DNA of 64,000 bases from an uncultured bacterium (GTDB lineage: Bacteria; Planctomycetota; JAJSAM01; JAJVHW01): the NCBI GenBank assembly GCA_937996235.1, contig CALKVK010000031.1, forward strand, positions 124,001 through 188,000. The letters are read 5' to 3'. A program made the position numbers and the translations under genes. The notes beneath the pieces were generated by a model. That model had not been told where the DNA came from. It saw nothing but the letters and a program-made list of their open reading frames with translations, and did not search any database. This document shows, in pieces, positions 53,249-62,266 of this stretch (the stretch's first letter is position 1; each line of letters begins with the position of its first letter).

Positions 53249-53746
53249 TCAGGGCGAGAGGGGACGCAGGCCCCGCGCGGCGCGCGCGGCGTTCCACGCG
53301 GCGAGCGCGGGCGCGTGCAGCGCGAGCAGCCGCACGAGCTGCGTCGGCGTGACGCCGAGCGCCGTCGCGGCGGCGCGCCCGTCGTGGGCGTGGAACGCGA
53401 GCGCGTCGAGGGCCTCCGCGACGAGCGGCGCGACGTCCGCGTGCGTCGCCGCGACGACGACGCGCCCGCCGCGCACACGCCCGCGCCAGAGCTCGCTCGG
53501 CGCACTCCACGGCGTGCGCACGGCGACGGCGAGCGCGAACCGCAGGCGGCGCAGCGCCATCCGGCGGTTCTCCTCGCCGCTGCGGCGCTCGGAGGCGCGC
53601 GCGGCGACGCCGGTCGGCCCGTGCACGAGCACGACCGCCGTCTCGACCTTGTTGCGGTGCTGGCCGCCGGGTCCCGACGCGCGCGTGCGCGTGAGCGTGC
53701 ACTGGGCCGCGAGCACGTCGTCGGCGAGCGCGGCGGGATGCGTCAC
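53249..53746 (-). CDS. GGQ-motif peptide chain release factor-like protein (ArfB type)
   Basis: This is a 165-residue protein with the catalytic GGQ tripeptide at ~27-29 in RTRASGPGGQHRNKVETAV. That is the class-I release-factor/ArfB core which hydrolyses peptidyl-tRNA in the ribosome. It lacks codon-recognition domains. The C-terminal half (LAFHAHDGRAAATALGVTP, LVRLLALHAPAL) is helical and not the standard ArfB basic tail. GTG 53746 is taken as start because the conserved region begins soon after. It may rescue stalled ribosomes; partner unknown. Confidence 0.8.
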   Translation of the reverse strand: MTHPAALADDVLAAQCTLTRTRASGPGGQHRNKVETAVVLVHGPTGVAARASERRSGEENRRMALRRLRFALAVAVRTPWSAPSELWRGRVRGGRVVVAATHADVAPLVAEALDALAFHAHDGRAAATALGVTPTQLVRLLALHAPALAAWNAARAARGLRPLSP

Positions 53747-53787
53747 GCGCCGAGGATCGCGCAGCGGACGCGTCGCGCGAAGCGTCG

Positions 53788-54279
53788 TCAGACGCTGCGG
53801 CGGCGGCCCGCGTCGTACCCGATCTCGCGCACCGTGCCGAGCGCCGCCGAGAGCGCGGCCATCGCCACGAACCCGAAGAACATCTGGTACGGGGTCTGCG
53901 TCGGACTGCACGCCCGCAGCAGGAGGTACGCGGGCATCGCGATCAGCAGGCAGAGGAAGCGGCCGGCGTCCACGCGGTCGAAGAGCAGGCCGCACACGGC
54001 GCCGAGCACGGCGGAGAGGACGAGCGAGGGGACCGTCATCGCGTCCCAGACCAGCGAGACGACCAGGAACAGCACGACGCCCTCGACGACGCTGCGCTTG
54101 CGGCGGTCCACGCGCGACTGGAGGCGGTCCTGGTGCCGCCCCACCTCGGCCCACCAACGCCGCCGGAACTCGGCCTGCGCCTCGGGCGGGAGACCGCGGA
54201 AGAAGTCGGTGTCCTCGTTCGCGACCGCGCGCGCGGCGAGCGACTCGACGTCGTAGCGGCGGGGCTCCGGCGGCTCCAC
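53788..54279 (-). CDS. Hypothetical multi-pass membrane protein
   Basis: This is a 163-residue protein with a cytoplasmic N-terminus (FRGLPPEAQAEFRRRWWAEVG) and about four membrane helices: VEGVVLFLVVSLVW, LVLSAVLGAVCGLLF, CLLIAMPAYLLL and FFGFVAMAALSAALG. The start is uncertain. GTG 54279 is adopted because further upstream the frame runs into the promoter region of the divergent transporter gene. No family recognised. Confidence 0.55.
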   Translation of the reverse strand: MEPPEPRRYDVESLAARAVANEDTDFFRGLPPEAQAEFRRRWWAEVGRHQDRLQSRVDRRKRSVVEGVVLFLVVSLVWDAMTVPSLVLSAVLGAVCGLLFDRVDAGRFLCLLIAMPAYLLLRACSPTQTPYQMFFGFVAMAALSAALGTVREIGYDAGRRRSV

Positions 54280-54412
54280 GCCTCCGTATCGGCGACACGG
54301 CGCGCCGCACTGGTGCCGGCCGGCGCCGGCCCGGGCCGGAGTCGCGGGCTCCGGTTCTTCACCCGCCGCACGCGATCGGCGAAAACGGCCCGCTCGGACG
54401 AAGGGAGGCGGC

Positions 54413-55318
54413 ATGTCGGCCGGTGGATCCACGCGCGTCGTCGTGCTCGCGCTCGCCGCGAACGCCGGCATCGCGGCCGCGAAGTTCGTCGCGGCGCTCG
54501 TCACGGGCTCGGGCGCGATGCTCGCCGAGGCGATCCACAGCTTCGCGGACGCCGGCAACCAGGTGCTCCTGCTCGTCGGCGCGCGGCGCGCCGAGCGCCC
54601 GGCGGACGCGCGGCACCCGCTCGGCTACGGACGCGAGTCGTACTTCTGGGCGCTGCTCGTCGCGGTGCTGCTCTTCACGCTCGGCGGGCTCTTCTCCACG
54701 TACGAAGGCCTCCACAAGCTGCGCCACCCCGAGCCGCTCGAGTCGCCGGGCTGGGCGATCGGCGTGCTCGTCGTCTCGCTGCTGCTCGAGGGCGGCAGCC
54801 TGGCGGCGGCGTGGAAGGAGTGCAGCCGCGTCCGCGCGGGACGACCGCTGCTCGCGTGGGCGGGCGCGACGGGCGACGTCAACCTGCTGGTCGTGACGTT
54901 CGAGGACCTGGCGGCGCTCGCGGGACTCGGGATCGCGCTCGCCGCCGTGGCCCTCACGCTCCACACGGGCAACCCGATGTGGGACGCGCTCGGCACCTGC
55001 GTGCTGGGCGTGCTGCTCCTCGCGGTGGCGGGCTTCGTCGGGGCGCAGGTGAGGCGCCTCATCGCCGGCTCGGCCGCCGACCCCGCCGACCAGCAGGCGA
55101 TCGCGCGCGTCCTCGACGAGCACGGCTTCGACGTGCTCCGCCTCGTGGCCGTGTGGTCCGGGCCCGGGCGCCTGATGGTCGCGCTCAAGGTGCGGCCGCG
55201 CGACCTCGCCGAGGACGCGGCGCACGTCGTCGCGCGCGTCAACGCGGCCGAGGCGGCGGTGCACGCCGCGGTGCCCGCCGTGCGCCACCTGTTCGTCGAG
55301 CCCGACGTCGCCGACTGA
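54413..55318 (+). CDS. Cation diffusion facilitator (CDF) metal transporter
   Basis: This is a 301-residue protein with six membrane helices. Helix 2 carries the metal-site motif HSFADAGNQ (H42, D46, N49). A GYGRESYFWALL segment follows and the fifth helix has FEDLAAL with a further acidic pair. The C-terminal ~90 residues form the cytoplasmic dimer domain (MVALKVRPRDLAED). CDF proteins export Zn2+, Mn2+ or similar ions using proton exchange. His in place of the first Asp argues for zinc or a related ion, but this is not certain. Confidence 0.9.
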   Translation: MSAGGSTRVVVLALAANAGIAAAKFVAALVTGSGAMLAEAIHSFADAGNQVLLLVGARRAERPADARHPLGYGRESYFWALLVAVLLFTLGGLFSTYEGLHKLRHPEPLESPGWAIGVLVVSLLLEGGSLAAAWKECSRVRAGRPLLAWAGATGDVNLLVVTFEDLAALAGLGIALAAVALTLHTGNPMWDALGTCVLGVLLLAVAGFVGAQVRRLIAGSAADPADQQAIARVLDEHGFDVLRLVAVWSGPGRLMVALKVRPRDLAEDAAHVVARVNAAEAAVHAAVPAVRHLFVEPDVAD

Positions 55319-55349
55319 CGCGCCGCGCGGCGCGGCACCGCGCGACCGC

Positions 55350-56291
55350 TCAGGCGCTCGCGTGCGAGCGCAGCCACGCGGCGCTCGCGTCGTGGGCGTG
55401 CCACGCCCAGTGCAGCATGCGCAGGCAGAGCGCCGCGTACTCGTTGATGTCGTCGCGGAAGTAGCCCGGGAACGCGAACTCCGCGGGCGGCGGCGACGCG
55501 AGCGACTCCGCCTCGCTCCCGTACTCGGCGCGGAGCGCATCGTACGCCGCGTCGGCGCCGGCGACGTCGCCCGCGAGCACGCGCTCGAGCACGCGCGCCC
55601 AGCGCACGATCAGCTCCGCCTCGGCGGTGCGCGCGTCGTCGAGCAGCGCCTTCGCGCCCACGTGGTCGCCCGCGTGCAGCCGCGCCATGAGCAGCGGATA
55701 GCGCGCGCCGACGGCGTCGTCCGCGTCCTGCGCGCGCAGCGTCTCGAGGTGGCCGAGCGCGCGGGGGCGCCGTTCGGCGGCCCACAGCGCACACGCGAGG
55801 TCGAAGCGCGTGCGCAGGTACGGCAGCGCCTCGACGGCCTCCGACAGCCGACCGTCGAACTCCGTCAGCACCGCGCCGAGGCGCTCCTCTTCGTCGAGCA
55901 GCGCCTTCTTGAGCTGCCCCACGCGGTCGATGTGCGACGACGCCGCGACGTCCGCGAGCACGCGCCGCGCGTCGGCGCAGGCCGGGTCGAACACCAGCGC
56001 CTGGCGCGCGAGGAAGTGCGCGCGCTCGCGGTCGTCGGTCTCGAGGGCCTCGTACGCGTACTCCTGCGCGGCCTCGCGGCGGTCCTCCTTGTAGCGCTGG
56101 AGCGCGCCCGACTCGACGAGCTCGCGCACGTCGTCGCCGGAGACGGGGCCGCGGTGCCCCTTCGCCCAGAACATCCAGCGCTCGGCGCGCTCGTCGAGGA
56201 AGTGCGCGCGCGCCTGCGGCGCTGCACCCTCGCCGGCCGGCGCGCGGCGCGGGGGCTGACCGACGTTCTGCTTCAGGCGGTTGTGGCGCAC
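55350..56291 (-). CDS. Hypothetical TPR/ST7-like protein
   Basis: This is a 313-residue cytoplasmic protein, almost entirely helical. Repeats such as YAYEALETDDRERAHFLARQ, ALVFDPACADARRVLADVAA and PLLMARLHAGDHVGAKALLD have TPR spacing. The C-terminal INEYAALCLRMLHWAWHAHD resembles ST7-type proteins. GTG 56291 is preceded by GGGAGAC. Probably a scaffold protein; no enzymatic motif. Confidence 0.6.
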   Translation of the reverse strand: MRHNRLKQNVGQPPRRAPAGEGAAPQARAHFLDERAERWMFWAKGHRGPVSGDDVRELVESGALQRYKEDRREAAQEYAYEALETDDRERAHFLARQALVFDPACADARRVLADVAASSHIDRVGQLKKALLDEEERLGAVLTEFDGRLSEAVEALPYLRTRFDLACALWAAERRPRALGHLETLRAQDADDAVGARYPLLMARLHAGDHVGAKALLDDARTAEAELIVRWARVLERVLAGDVAGADAAYDALRAEYGSEAESLASPPPAEFAFPGYFRDDINEYAALCLRMLHWAWHAHDASAAWLRSHASA

Positions 56292-56375
56292 GGAGGGTCT
56301 CCCGATGGGGGCGCGGATGCTACACGAGACGCCGCCGCGCACGCGTCCGAGTCGTCGCGCGGCGCGGCGCGCGCG

Positions 56376-56930
56376 TCACTCCATCTCGGCGTACGACTCG
56401 GCCTCTTCCGAGAGCACGACCAGCTCGACGCCCGCCTCGCGCAGGATGCGCACGCTGTCGTGGTCGGCGTGGTAGCGCTTGCGGCAGACCACGCGGCGGA
56501 TGCCCGCGTTGATGAGCAGCTTCGTGCAGTCGAGGCACGGCGTCATCTTGATGTAGATCGTCGCGCCGTCGATGGGCGTGCCGTGGCGCGCCGCCTGCGC
56601 GATCGCGTTCATCTCGGCGTGCGTCGTGCGGACGCAGTGCTTGTGCTGCCCGCCGCGCTCGTCGTACGCGACCTTGATCAGGTGCCCGACCTCGTCGCAG
56701 GTGGGGAGCCCCGCGGGCGCGCCGACGTACCCCGTCGCGACGATGCGCTTGTCGCGCACGATGATCGCGGCGGCGCGGCCGCGGTCGCAGTTCGCGCGCG
56801 TCGCGACCGTGTCCATGATGCGCAGGAAGTACTCCTGCCAGTCGGGCCGCACGTGGTCCGGGTTCTGGCCGTAGACACGGCCGGCCGGCACGTCCGCGGC
56901 GCCCTCGGGTGCAGCGTTCTCAGCGTCCAT
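56376..56930 (-). CDS. dCMP deaminase (ComEB family)
   Basis: This 184-residue zinc deaminase has the catalytic HAE at 104-106 (TTHAEMNAIAQ) and the zinc-binding PCLDC at 131-135. Further cysteines (CDRGR, CDEVGH) and a long insert between them are typical of dCMP deaminases. The reaction converts dCMP to dUMP for thymidylate synthesis. It overlaps the upstream P-loop kinase gene by 11 bp, so they are co-translated and probably act in nucleotide metabolism together. Confidence 0.9.
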   Translation of the reverse strand: MDAENAAPEGAADVPAGRVYGQNPDHVRPDWQEYFLRIMDTVATRANCDRGRAAAIIVRDKRIVATGYVGAPAGLPTCDEVGHLIKVAYDERGGQHKHCVRTTHAEMNAIAQAARHGTPIDGATIYIKMTPCLDCTKLLINAGIRRVVCRKRYHADHDSVRILREAGVELVVLSEEAESYAEME

Positions 56931-57468
56931 CGAGCTCTCCGAGCAGGTCGAGGACGCGCCTCTCGAGCACGTCCAGCGTTCCGTCGTTCACGACGCGCCG
57001 GTCGGCGAGCGCGATCGCCCCGCCGAGCTGCTGCGCGTTCGCGTCGGTCGAGTCCTCGCGGCGCTCGAGCGCCACGAACTCCTCGAACGTGGCCGCGGGC
57101 CGCTCGCGCCGTCGCGTCCGCTCGCGCTCCCAGCGCAGCTCCACGGGCGCCTCGACGGCCACGAGCACGAAGCCGTCGAGCTCGCGCAGCGCGGCCACCT
57201 CGGCCGGGCTGCGCACGCTGACGAGCGTCGCGCGCGCCGTGCGCAGCTTGCGCTTCATGCGCTCGGCGAGCACCGCGGGGCCCTCCGCCGCGCGCAGCTC
57301 GCGGCCGACGTCGATCAGCGCCGCGCGCGTCGGCTCGACACCGCGCTCCGCGAGCTCGTCGCGCAGCGCGTCCGAGAGGCTGTGCCGCTCGAACCCGCGC
57401 GCCTCGAGCACGTCCGCGACCGTGTCCTTGCCGGCGCAGTTGCGCCCCGTGATCCCGATGACGAGCAT
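56920..57468 (-). CDS. P-loop kinase, dephospho-CoA/dNMP-kinase-like
   Basis: This is a 182-residue protein opening MLVIGITGRNCAGKDTVAD, a Walker A loop (GRNCAGKDT) of the dephospho-CoA-kinase/dNMP-kinase group. A LID-like Arg cluster (RWERERTRRRERPA) lies near residue 118. The C-terminus VVNDGTLDVLERRVLDLL is like CoaE-family proteins. Overlap with the dCMP deaminase suggests a deoxynucleotide monophosphate substrate rather than dephospho-CoA; this is inference. Confidence 0.7.
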   Translation of the reverse strand: MLVIGITGRNCAGKDTVADVLEARGFERHSLSDALRDELAERGVEPTRAALIDVGRELRAAEGPAVLAERMKRKLRTARATLVSVRSPAEVAALRELDGFVLVAVEAPVELRWERERTRRRERPAATFEEFVALERREDSTDANAQQLGGAIALADRRVVNDGTLDVLERRVLDLLGELDGR

Positions 57469-57552
57469 GCTCCTCCGCGCGCCCTCCGCCGCAGGCCGGC
57501 GCGCATCCTCGCCGAGGCCCGGCGTTTCGCGAAGCCTCGGGGGTTCGCCTGC

Positions 57553-57801
57553 TCAGGCCCGCCGGGGCGGGCCGTCGGGGGCGTAGAGGCGGACGAGTCC
57601 GCACTGCGGGCAGCGGTGCGCCTCGACGTTGCGCGTGCGGTAGCCGCTGACCTTCTTCCCGGCGGGCATGCCGAGGAACGACTTGTCCTCGGGCTCGCCC
57701 GGGTGCCACGTGGCGGCCAGGTGCGCGCCGTACGTCGCGTCCGGCAGGAAGCCGCGGACCATCTCGACCCGGCAGTCCGGGCAGTGCCGTGCTGACTCCA
57801 T
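57553..57801 (-). CDS. Small zinc-ribbon protein (DUF6487-like)
   Basis: This is an 82-residue protein with two CxxC pairs, CPDC near residue 8 and CPQC near 64, forming a zinc ribbon. Between them lie MVRGFLPDATYG, WHPGEP and GYRTRNVEAHR. The pattern fits the small PF20097/DUF6487 family of unknown function. It lies 84 bp upstream of the kinase gene on the same strand. Confidence 0.7.
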   Translation of the reverse strand: MESARHCPDCRVEMVRGFLPDATYGAHLAATWHPGEPEDKSFLGMPAGKKVSGYRTRNVEAHRCPQCGLVRLYAPDGPPRRA

Positions 57802-57987
57802 CGCGCACCTCCGCGGGCAGGGTAGCAGCCGCGCGGAGTCGTGACGGCGCTCCTCGATCGCCGACCGCCGCCGCGTCGCTCCGAAGAGCGCGGGCGGGTT
57901 TTTCGAGTCGTCCGGGTGCGCAGCGCGACGATGGGGCCGCGGCCGGATGTGCCGCCCGCGCACCGTGGGCCACGAGGGGTCGTGCGC

Positions 57988-58530
57988 ATGGACATCGCCC
58001 GCACCGTCCGCCAGTTCGCCGCGTTCGCGGTCCTGGGGGCTGTCGTCTGGTTCGGCGGTGCGCTGCTCGTGCCGCCGCGCTGGAGCGTCACGCGCTCGCG
58101 TGCGATCGCCGCGCCGACGGACCGCATCCAGCCGTACATCGCCGATCTCGCGAAGTGGCCCACGTGGAACGTGTTCGAGCGCGAGGAGAGCGCGATGGAG
58201 GCGCTGGTGGACGTGCCCGGCATGAACCCCGGCGCGCACCGTTCGTGGACGAAGAGCGTCTTCGGGCCGGGCGAGCAGACGCTCGTCGAGGCGGGCTGGG
58301 AGACGGGCGCCGTGAGCGAGCTCCACTTCGACGGGCGCCCGCTCGTGCGGAGCACGTTCACGTACGAGACGGAGTCGGGCGGCGTCGTGCGCGTGGTCTG
58401 GACGCTCTCCGGCGAGACGCACGGCAACACGACGGCGCGCTGGAAGAGCCTGCTCGCCGGCTCGGCGCTGGGTCCGCGGATGCAGGCCGCGCTGCGCGAG
58501 CTGCAGACGGCCGTGATGACGCGGCGCTGA
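57988..58530 (+). CDS. SRPBCC-family protein with membrane anchor
   Basis: This is a 180-residue protein. One membrane helix lies at ~8-27 (QFAAFAVLGAVVWFGGALLV). It is followed by a START/SRPBCC-type domain (IAAPTDRIQPYIADLAKWPTW, SWTKSVFGPG and a helical C-terminal end). Such proteins bind hydrophobic ligands. Start ATG 57988 is chosen because it places the helix at the N-terminus. Its stop lies in an inverted repeat shared with the convergent gene at 58618. Confidence 0.72.
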   Translation: MDIARTVRQFAAFAVLGAVVWFGGALLVPPRWSVTRSRAIAAPTDRIQPYIADLAKWPTWNVFEREESAMEALVDVPGMNPGAHRSWTKSVFGPGEQTLVEAGWETGAVSELHFDGRPLVRSTFTYETESGGVVRVVWTLSGETHGNTTARWKSLLAGSALGPRMQAALRELQTAVMTRR

Positions 58531-58620
58531 GCGCCGTCACGCGGATCCGTTCCGTGAACGAGCACGGACCGCCCCGGGTGCAGGGACGGTCCGTGTCGAG
58601 GAACGGGCCGACGGCGCTCA
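58528..58620. terminator. Nested bidirectional terminator between convergent genes
   Basis: Three nested inverted repeats lie here. TGAGCGCCGTC (58528-58538) pairs with 58610-58620 and includes both genes' stop codons. CGTTCC (58548-58553) pairs with 58600-58605. GCACGGACCG (58562-58571) pairs with 58587-58596. A single long hairpin can stop transcripts from both sides. Confidence 0.7.
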
Positions 58621-59343
58621 GGCCTGCGCGCGACGGCGGCGCAGGCGGCCGACGCCGGCGAGACCGCCGAGCAGCGAGAGCCCGAGCCACGCGGCCGGCG
58701 GCAGCGGGACCGCGACGACCTGCGCCGTGATCTCCGTGGACGCGTACGCCTCGCCGGTCGAGAGGTCGTAGGCGCTCAGCCGGATCTGGTACGTGCCCGG
58801 GGCGTCGCGGTCGAACGACTGACCCCAGAACGCGTACTCGAGCTGCCACGACTGGCTGTAGACGTACGGCACGGTGTCGTCGCTCCACGCCCCGCCGCCC
58901 GGGTTCGTGAAGAAGCCGTCGGTCGTGTCCCATACGCCGAGGACCGGGAAGTCGAGGACGACGAAGCTCGTGCCGGCGGTCGGGTCGAAGTCGACCTCGA
59001 GCTTCAGGCCGTAGTTCGTCGACGACGTGGCGCTCGTGCCCGGCGTGAACTGCCAGTCGAAGAACCACCACGGGTTGTTCCCGGAGAGGTCCGAGCCCGC
59101 GAGCACGGTGTAGGTCGTGCCCGAGAGCGAGATCGGCTGGCCGGTGTCGCGGCCGCGCGCCTTCAGCGCGACCGACTCGCCGCTGCGGGCGTTCGTCGCG
59201 ACCGTGAAGTCGTCCGCGGGGATGCCGCTCCCCGAGATGAAGTCGCCGTTCGACTTGGTGACCGGGACCGTGCCGGCCTCGGCCGCCGCGGCCGTCGCGA
59301 GGCAGAGCGCGACCGCCAGGGCCGCGACGAGAGTGTGCTTCAT
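58618..59343 (-). CDS. Secreted protein with VPLP-type PEP-CTERM-like sorting signal
   Basis: This is a 241-residue protein. It has a signal peptide (MKHTLVAALAVALCLATAAA) and a beta-rich middle (WWFFDWQFTPGTSA, GGAWSDDTVPYVYSQSW). The C-terminus has a VPLPPAAW motif, a hydrophobic helix (LGLSLLGGLAGVG) and a basic end (RLRRRRAQA). This tripartite tail is the PEP-CTERM/exosortase type in its VPLP variant. The protein is presumably anchored or exported after cleavage by an exosortase elsewhere. Function of the mature domain unknown. Confidence 0.78.
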   Translation of the reverse strand: MKHTLVAALAVALCLATAAAAEAGTVPVTKSNGDFISGSGIPADDFTVATNARSGESVALKARGRDTGQPISLSGTTYTVLAGSDLSGNNPWWFFDWQFTPGTSATSSTNYGLKLEVDFDPTAGTSFVVLDFPVLGVWDTTDGFFTNPGGGAWSDDTVPYVYSQSWQLEYAFWGQSFDRDAPGTYQIRLSAYDLSTGEAYASTEITAQVVAVPLPPAAWLGLSLLGGLAGVGRLRRRRAQA

Positions 59344-59479
59344 GATTCCCCCACCATGTGTCCGGATGTCTGCCCGCAGCGCGCGCCGCCGCGCGGGACG
59401 CCCGGGTCCCTTCCTGCTGGACCATTGGCAGAGGCTGCCGCGGCTTTGACGAATTCCGCGCGCGGCGGCGCACCGGGGC

Positions 59480-62254
59480 TCAGCGGCCGCGCGAGGGCGC
59501 CCAGGTGACGGTGTGCGAGCCCGCGAACGTCATCGTGAACGTGGCGAGGTTCTCGTGCTGGAAGCGCGTCGTGCCGCTCACGGAGGCGGAGCGCGGCACG
59601 CACGTGGCGGCGTCGAGCAGGATCCGCCCGCTGCTCTCGTCGCTCTGGAGGCGCCACCCCTCGAGACCGTCCATCTCGCCGCCGCGCGACCGCGACGTGC
59701 CGCGCATGCCGAGCGTCACGGTGCGCGCGTCGCGCTCCGCGAGGCTCCACTGGGTCGTGCTCTCGAGCTCGAGGCCGCCCGAGAGGTCGAGGGTCTGCGT
59801 CTGCCAGACGTCGCCGACGGCGGAGACCCCCTCGCCGAGCCGCGGCAGCAGCGCGCGCAGCTCGGTCGTGAGCAGGCGCTCGGTGTCGCCCGCCGAGAAC
59901 GTGCGATCGCCGCTGCGCGGCGCGCGGAAGCCGCTCCCGTCCACCGTGCGCACCTCGCCGTCGGCCGCGATCGACGCGTCGAACCAGTGGCCGACGTACG
60001 CGATCTGCGTCGGGTCGCCCTCGCCCGTCTCGCTGTCGTACTCCTGGCTGCCCGCGGGCCCGGTGACGGACCCGCGGATGCGCTCCCACGCGAACCGCAT
60101 GCGCGCGGAGCCGTCGGCACGGACCTGCGCGACCTGCAGGCGCACGGAGACGTCGCGCACCACGCGCACCGCGTTGGCGTCGCCCGCGATGCCCTGCGTG
60201 ACGTCGATCGTCGAGCGCATCGTGACCAGCCACTCCTGGTCCGCGACCCACGTGTAGCGCAGACCGAGCGAGGTCCAGGGCTCGGGCTCGACGCGCACCA
60301 CCGCGCCCGGCGCGACGCGCACCGTGCGCCGCTGCGTGACGTGTCCCGCGCGTGCGAACTCGACCTCCGCGACGCCGTCTTCCTGCGGCACGCGCCCGGT
60401 CGCCGGCACGCCGTCCACGAGCACGCGCACGTCGGAGGGCAGCGCGCCGATCTCGACCGCACCCCACGCCTGCAGGCGGATCTCGCCGAGGTCGCGCGAC
60501 GCAGCGCCCGCGCCGAGTTGGACGCGCGCGGTGTGCGGCTCGTGCCCCGCGAGACGCAGCTCGACGTCGTGCGAGCCGAGCGCGAGCGCGTGCTCGGCGA
60601 GCGGCGTCTCGCCGACGCGGTAGCCGTCGACGCGCACCTCCGCACCCGACGGTGCGCTCCTTACCGAGAGCGTGCCCTGCCCCGGCGCGGGCGACAGCGT
60701 CTTCGGAGTGGTCGGCGGCGTCACGGGTGCCTCGGGGCCACGCGACGGCGCGTCGTTGCCCGTGCCGGTGCGCGTCGGAGGAGTGTGCGGCGGCGCGCCG
60801 CCGCCCGCGTCCTGCGGCCCGCCGCGCAGGAGCAGCGCGGCGACGACGATCGCACCGGCGACGAACGCGGCGGCGAGGACGAGCGGCGCGCGCGAGCGCG
60901 GCGCCGGACCGGACGCTGCGGCCTGCGCCGACGCCGTCGACGACGACGACGCCGCGGGGCCGGGCGGCGACGACGGCACGAGCGTCGCGCGCGCCGCCTC
61001 CGGGTCCGTGCGCGCGGGGCCGCGCGTCGACGCGGCGCGCACGGTCTCGTCGCGCGTCGGCTCGGGCCGCGGCGTCCGCGGCGCGGCGGACGCGACGCTC
61101 GTCGCGTGGCCGCGCTCGGGGCGGTCCGACGGCGGCGGCGTGACGACCGGCGCGCCCTGCTCCGCGCGCGACGTGAACGTGACCACGCGCGTCGCGGCCT
61201 CCGCGTCGGCCGCGCGCCCCGCCGAGACGACCGCGCGGCAGTGCTGGAGCGCCTCGAGCAGCGCGGACGCGTCCGGGAAGCGCTGCGCGGCCTCGGGTCG
61301 GAGGCAGCGCTCGATCAGCGTGGCCGTGGGCGGGGAGACGTCGCCGCGCACGTCGCGGATCGGCGGGTAGCGGCCGAGCATCGTGTTCGCGAGGGCCGCA
61401 GCGGCGCTCGACCCTGCGAACGGCGCCTGTCCGGTGAGCAGCGCGTAGAGCGTCGCGCCCATGCTGAAGACGTCGGCGGGCTTCTTCGCGCGCTTCGCGT
61501 CCTCGGCCTGCTCCGGCGCCATGAAGCCGGGCGTCCCCATCGCGAGGTGCGTGCCCGTCAGGCTGAGGTCGCCGGAGCCGCCGCGTGCGAGGCCGAGATC
61601 CGCGAGCTTCGCCTGCTCGAGCAGCAGGCGTCCGTCGGCCCCCTTCGGCAGCAACACGTTGCCGGGCTTGATGTCGCGGTGCACGACGCCCTCGACGTGC
61701 GCCGCGACGAGCCCCTTCGTCGCCGCGATGCAGACGTCGAGCGCCTCGACCTCGGGCACGCCGCGCGGGTGCTGCGCGCCCCAGCGGTCGGCGCTCGTGC
61801 CGTGCACGAACTCCATCACGATGAAGTGGCAGCCGGTCGCGTCGTCCTGGTCGATGTCGAGCACCTGCACGAGGTGCGGCGACTGCAGCCGCGCCGCGAG
61901 CTGCGCCTCGCGCTCGAAGCGCTGCACCATGTCGCCGCGCTGTCCCTGCACGGCGAGCGGCAGCAGCTTCACGGCGACCTCGCGGCCGAGCCGCACGTGG
62001 ACGCCGTGGTAGACGACGCCCATCCCGCCCTGGCCGAGCTTGCCGAGCAGCACGATGCGCCCCGCGAGCGACGGGCGCGGGCCGCCGTCGAACTCCGTCG
62101 ACGTCGCGTGGCGCAGGAGCGGCTCGCGCGTGAGGTTCTCGGCCGGCCGCGACCAGCGCGACGGCGCTGCCCGGCGCGGCGCGCCCGCGCGCGTCTCGGC
62201 CTCCGGGTCGGAGTCGCCTCCGTGCGGCGTGCTGCGGTCGTGCGGGGTGCCCAT
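59480..62254 (-). CDS. Membrane Ser/Thr protein kinase with PEGA domain
   Basis: This is a 924-residue protein. The kinase domain lies at ~65-345: glycine loop GKLGQGGMGVVY, K96 in VAVKLL, catalytic HRDIKPGN, the metal motif as DLG in KLADLGLA, then GTPGFMAPE. A Pro/Ala linker leads to one membrane helix (APLVLAAAFVAGAIVVAALLL, ~455). A PEGA domain follows (GTLSVRSAPSGAEVRVDGY), then ~300 residues of extracytoplasmic beta-rich sequence. DLG replaces the usual DFG but occurs in active bacterial kinases. It starts 12 bp after the permease stop, so the two may be co-transcribed. Ligand unknown. Confidence 0.9.
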   Translation of the reverse strand: MGTPHDRSTPHGGDSDPEAETRAGAPRRAAPSRWSRPAENLTREPLLRHATSTEFDGGPRPSLAGRIVLLGKLGQGGMGVVYHGVHVRLGREVAVKLLPLAVQGQRGDMVQRFEREAQLAARLQSPHLVQVLDIDQDDATGCHFIVMEFVHGTSADRWGAQHPRGVPEVEALDVCIAATKGLVAAHVEGVVHRDIKPGNVLLPKGADGRLLLEQAKLADLGLARGGSGDLSLTGTHLAMGTPGFMAPEQAEDAKRAKKPADVFSMGATLYALLTGQAPFAGSSAAAALANTMLGRYPPIRDVRGDVSPPTATLIERCLRPEAAQRFPDASALLEALQHCRAVVSAGRAADAEAATRVVTFTSRAEQGAPVVTPPPSDRPERGHATSVASAAPRTPRPEPTRDETVRAASTRGPARTDPEAARATLVPSSPPGPAASSSSTASAQAAASGPAPRSRAPLVLAAAFVAGAIVVAALLLRGGPQDAGGGAPPHTPPTRTGTGNDAPSRGPEAPVTPPTTPKTLSPAPGQGTLSVRSAPSGAEVRVDGYRVGETPLAEHALALGSHDVELRLAGHEPHTARVQLGAGAASRDLGEIRLQAWGAVEIGALPSDVRVLVDGVPATGRVPQEDGVAEVEFARAGHVTQRRTVRVAPGAVVRVEPEPWTSLGLRYTWVADQEWLVTMRSTIDVTQGIAGDANAVRVVRDVSVRLQVAQVRADGSARMRFAWERIRGSVTGPAGSQEYDSETGEGDPTQIAYVGHWFDASIAADGEVRTVDGSGFRAPRSGDRTFSAGDTERLLTTELRALLPRLGEGVSAVGDVWQTQTLDLSGGLELESTTQWSLAERDARTVTLGMRGTSRSRGGEMDGLEGWRLQSDESSGRILLDAATCVPRSASVSGTTRFQHENLATFTMTFAGSHTVTWAPSRGR

Positions 62255-62266
62255 CCCGCGCGGATG

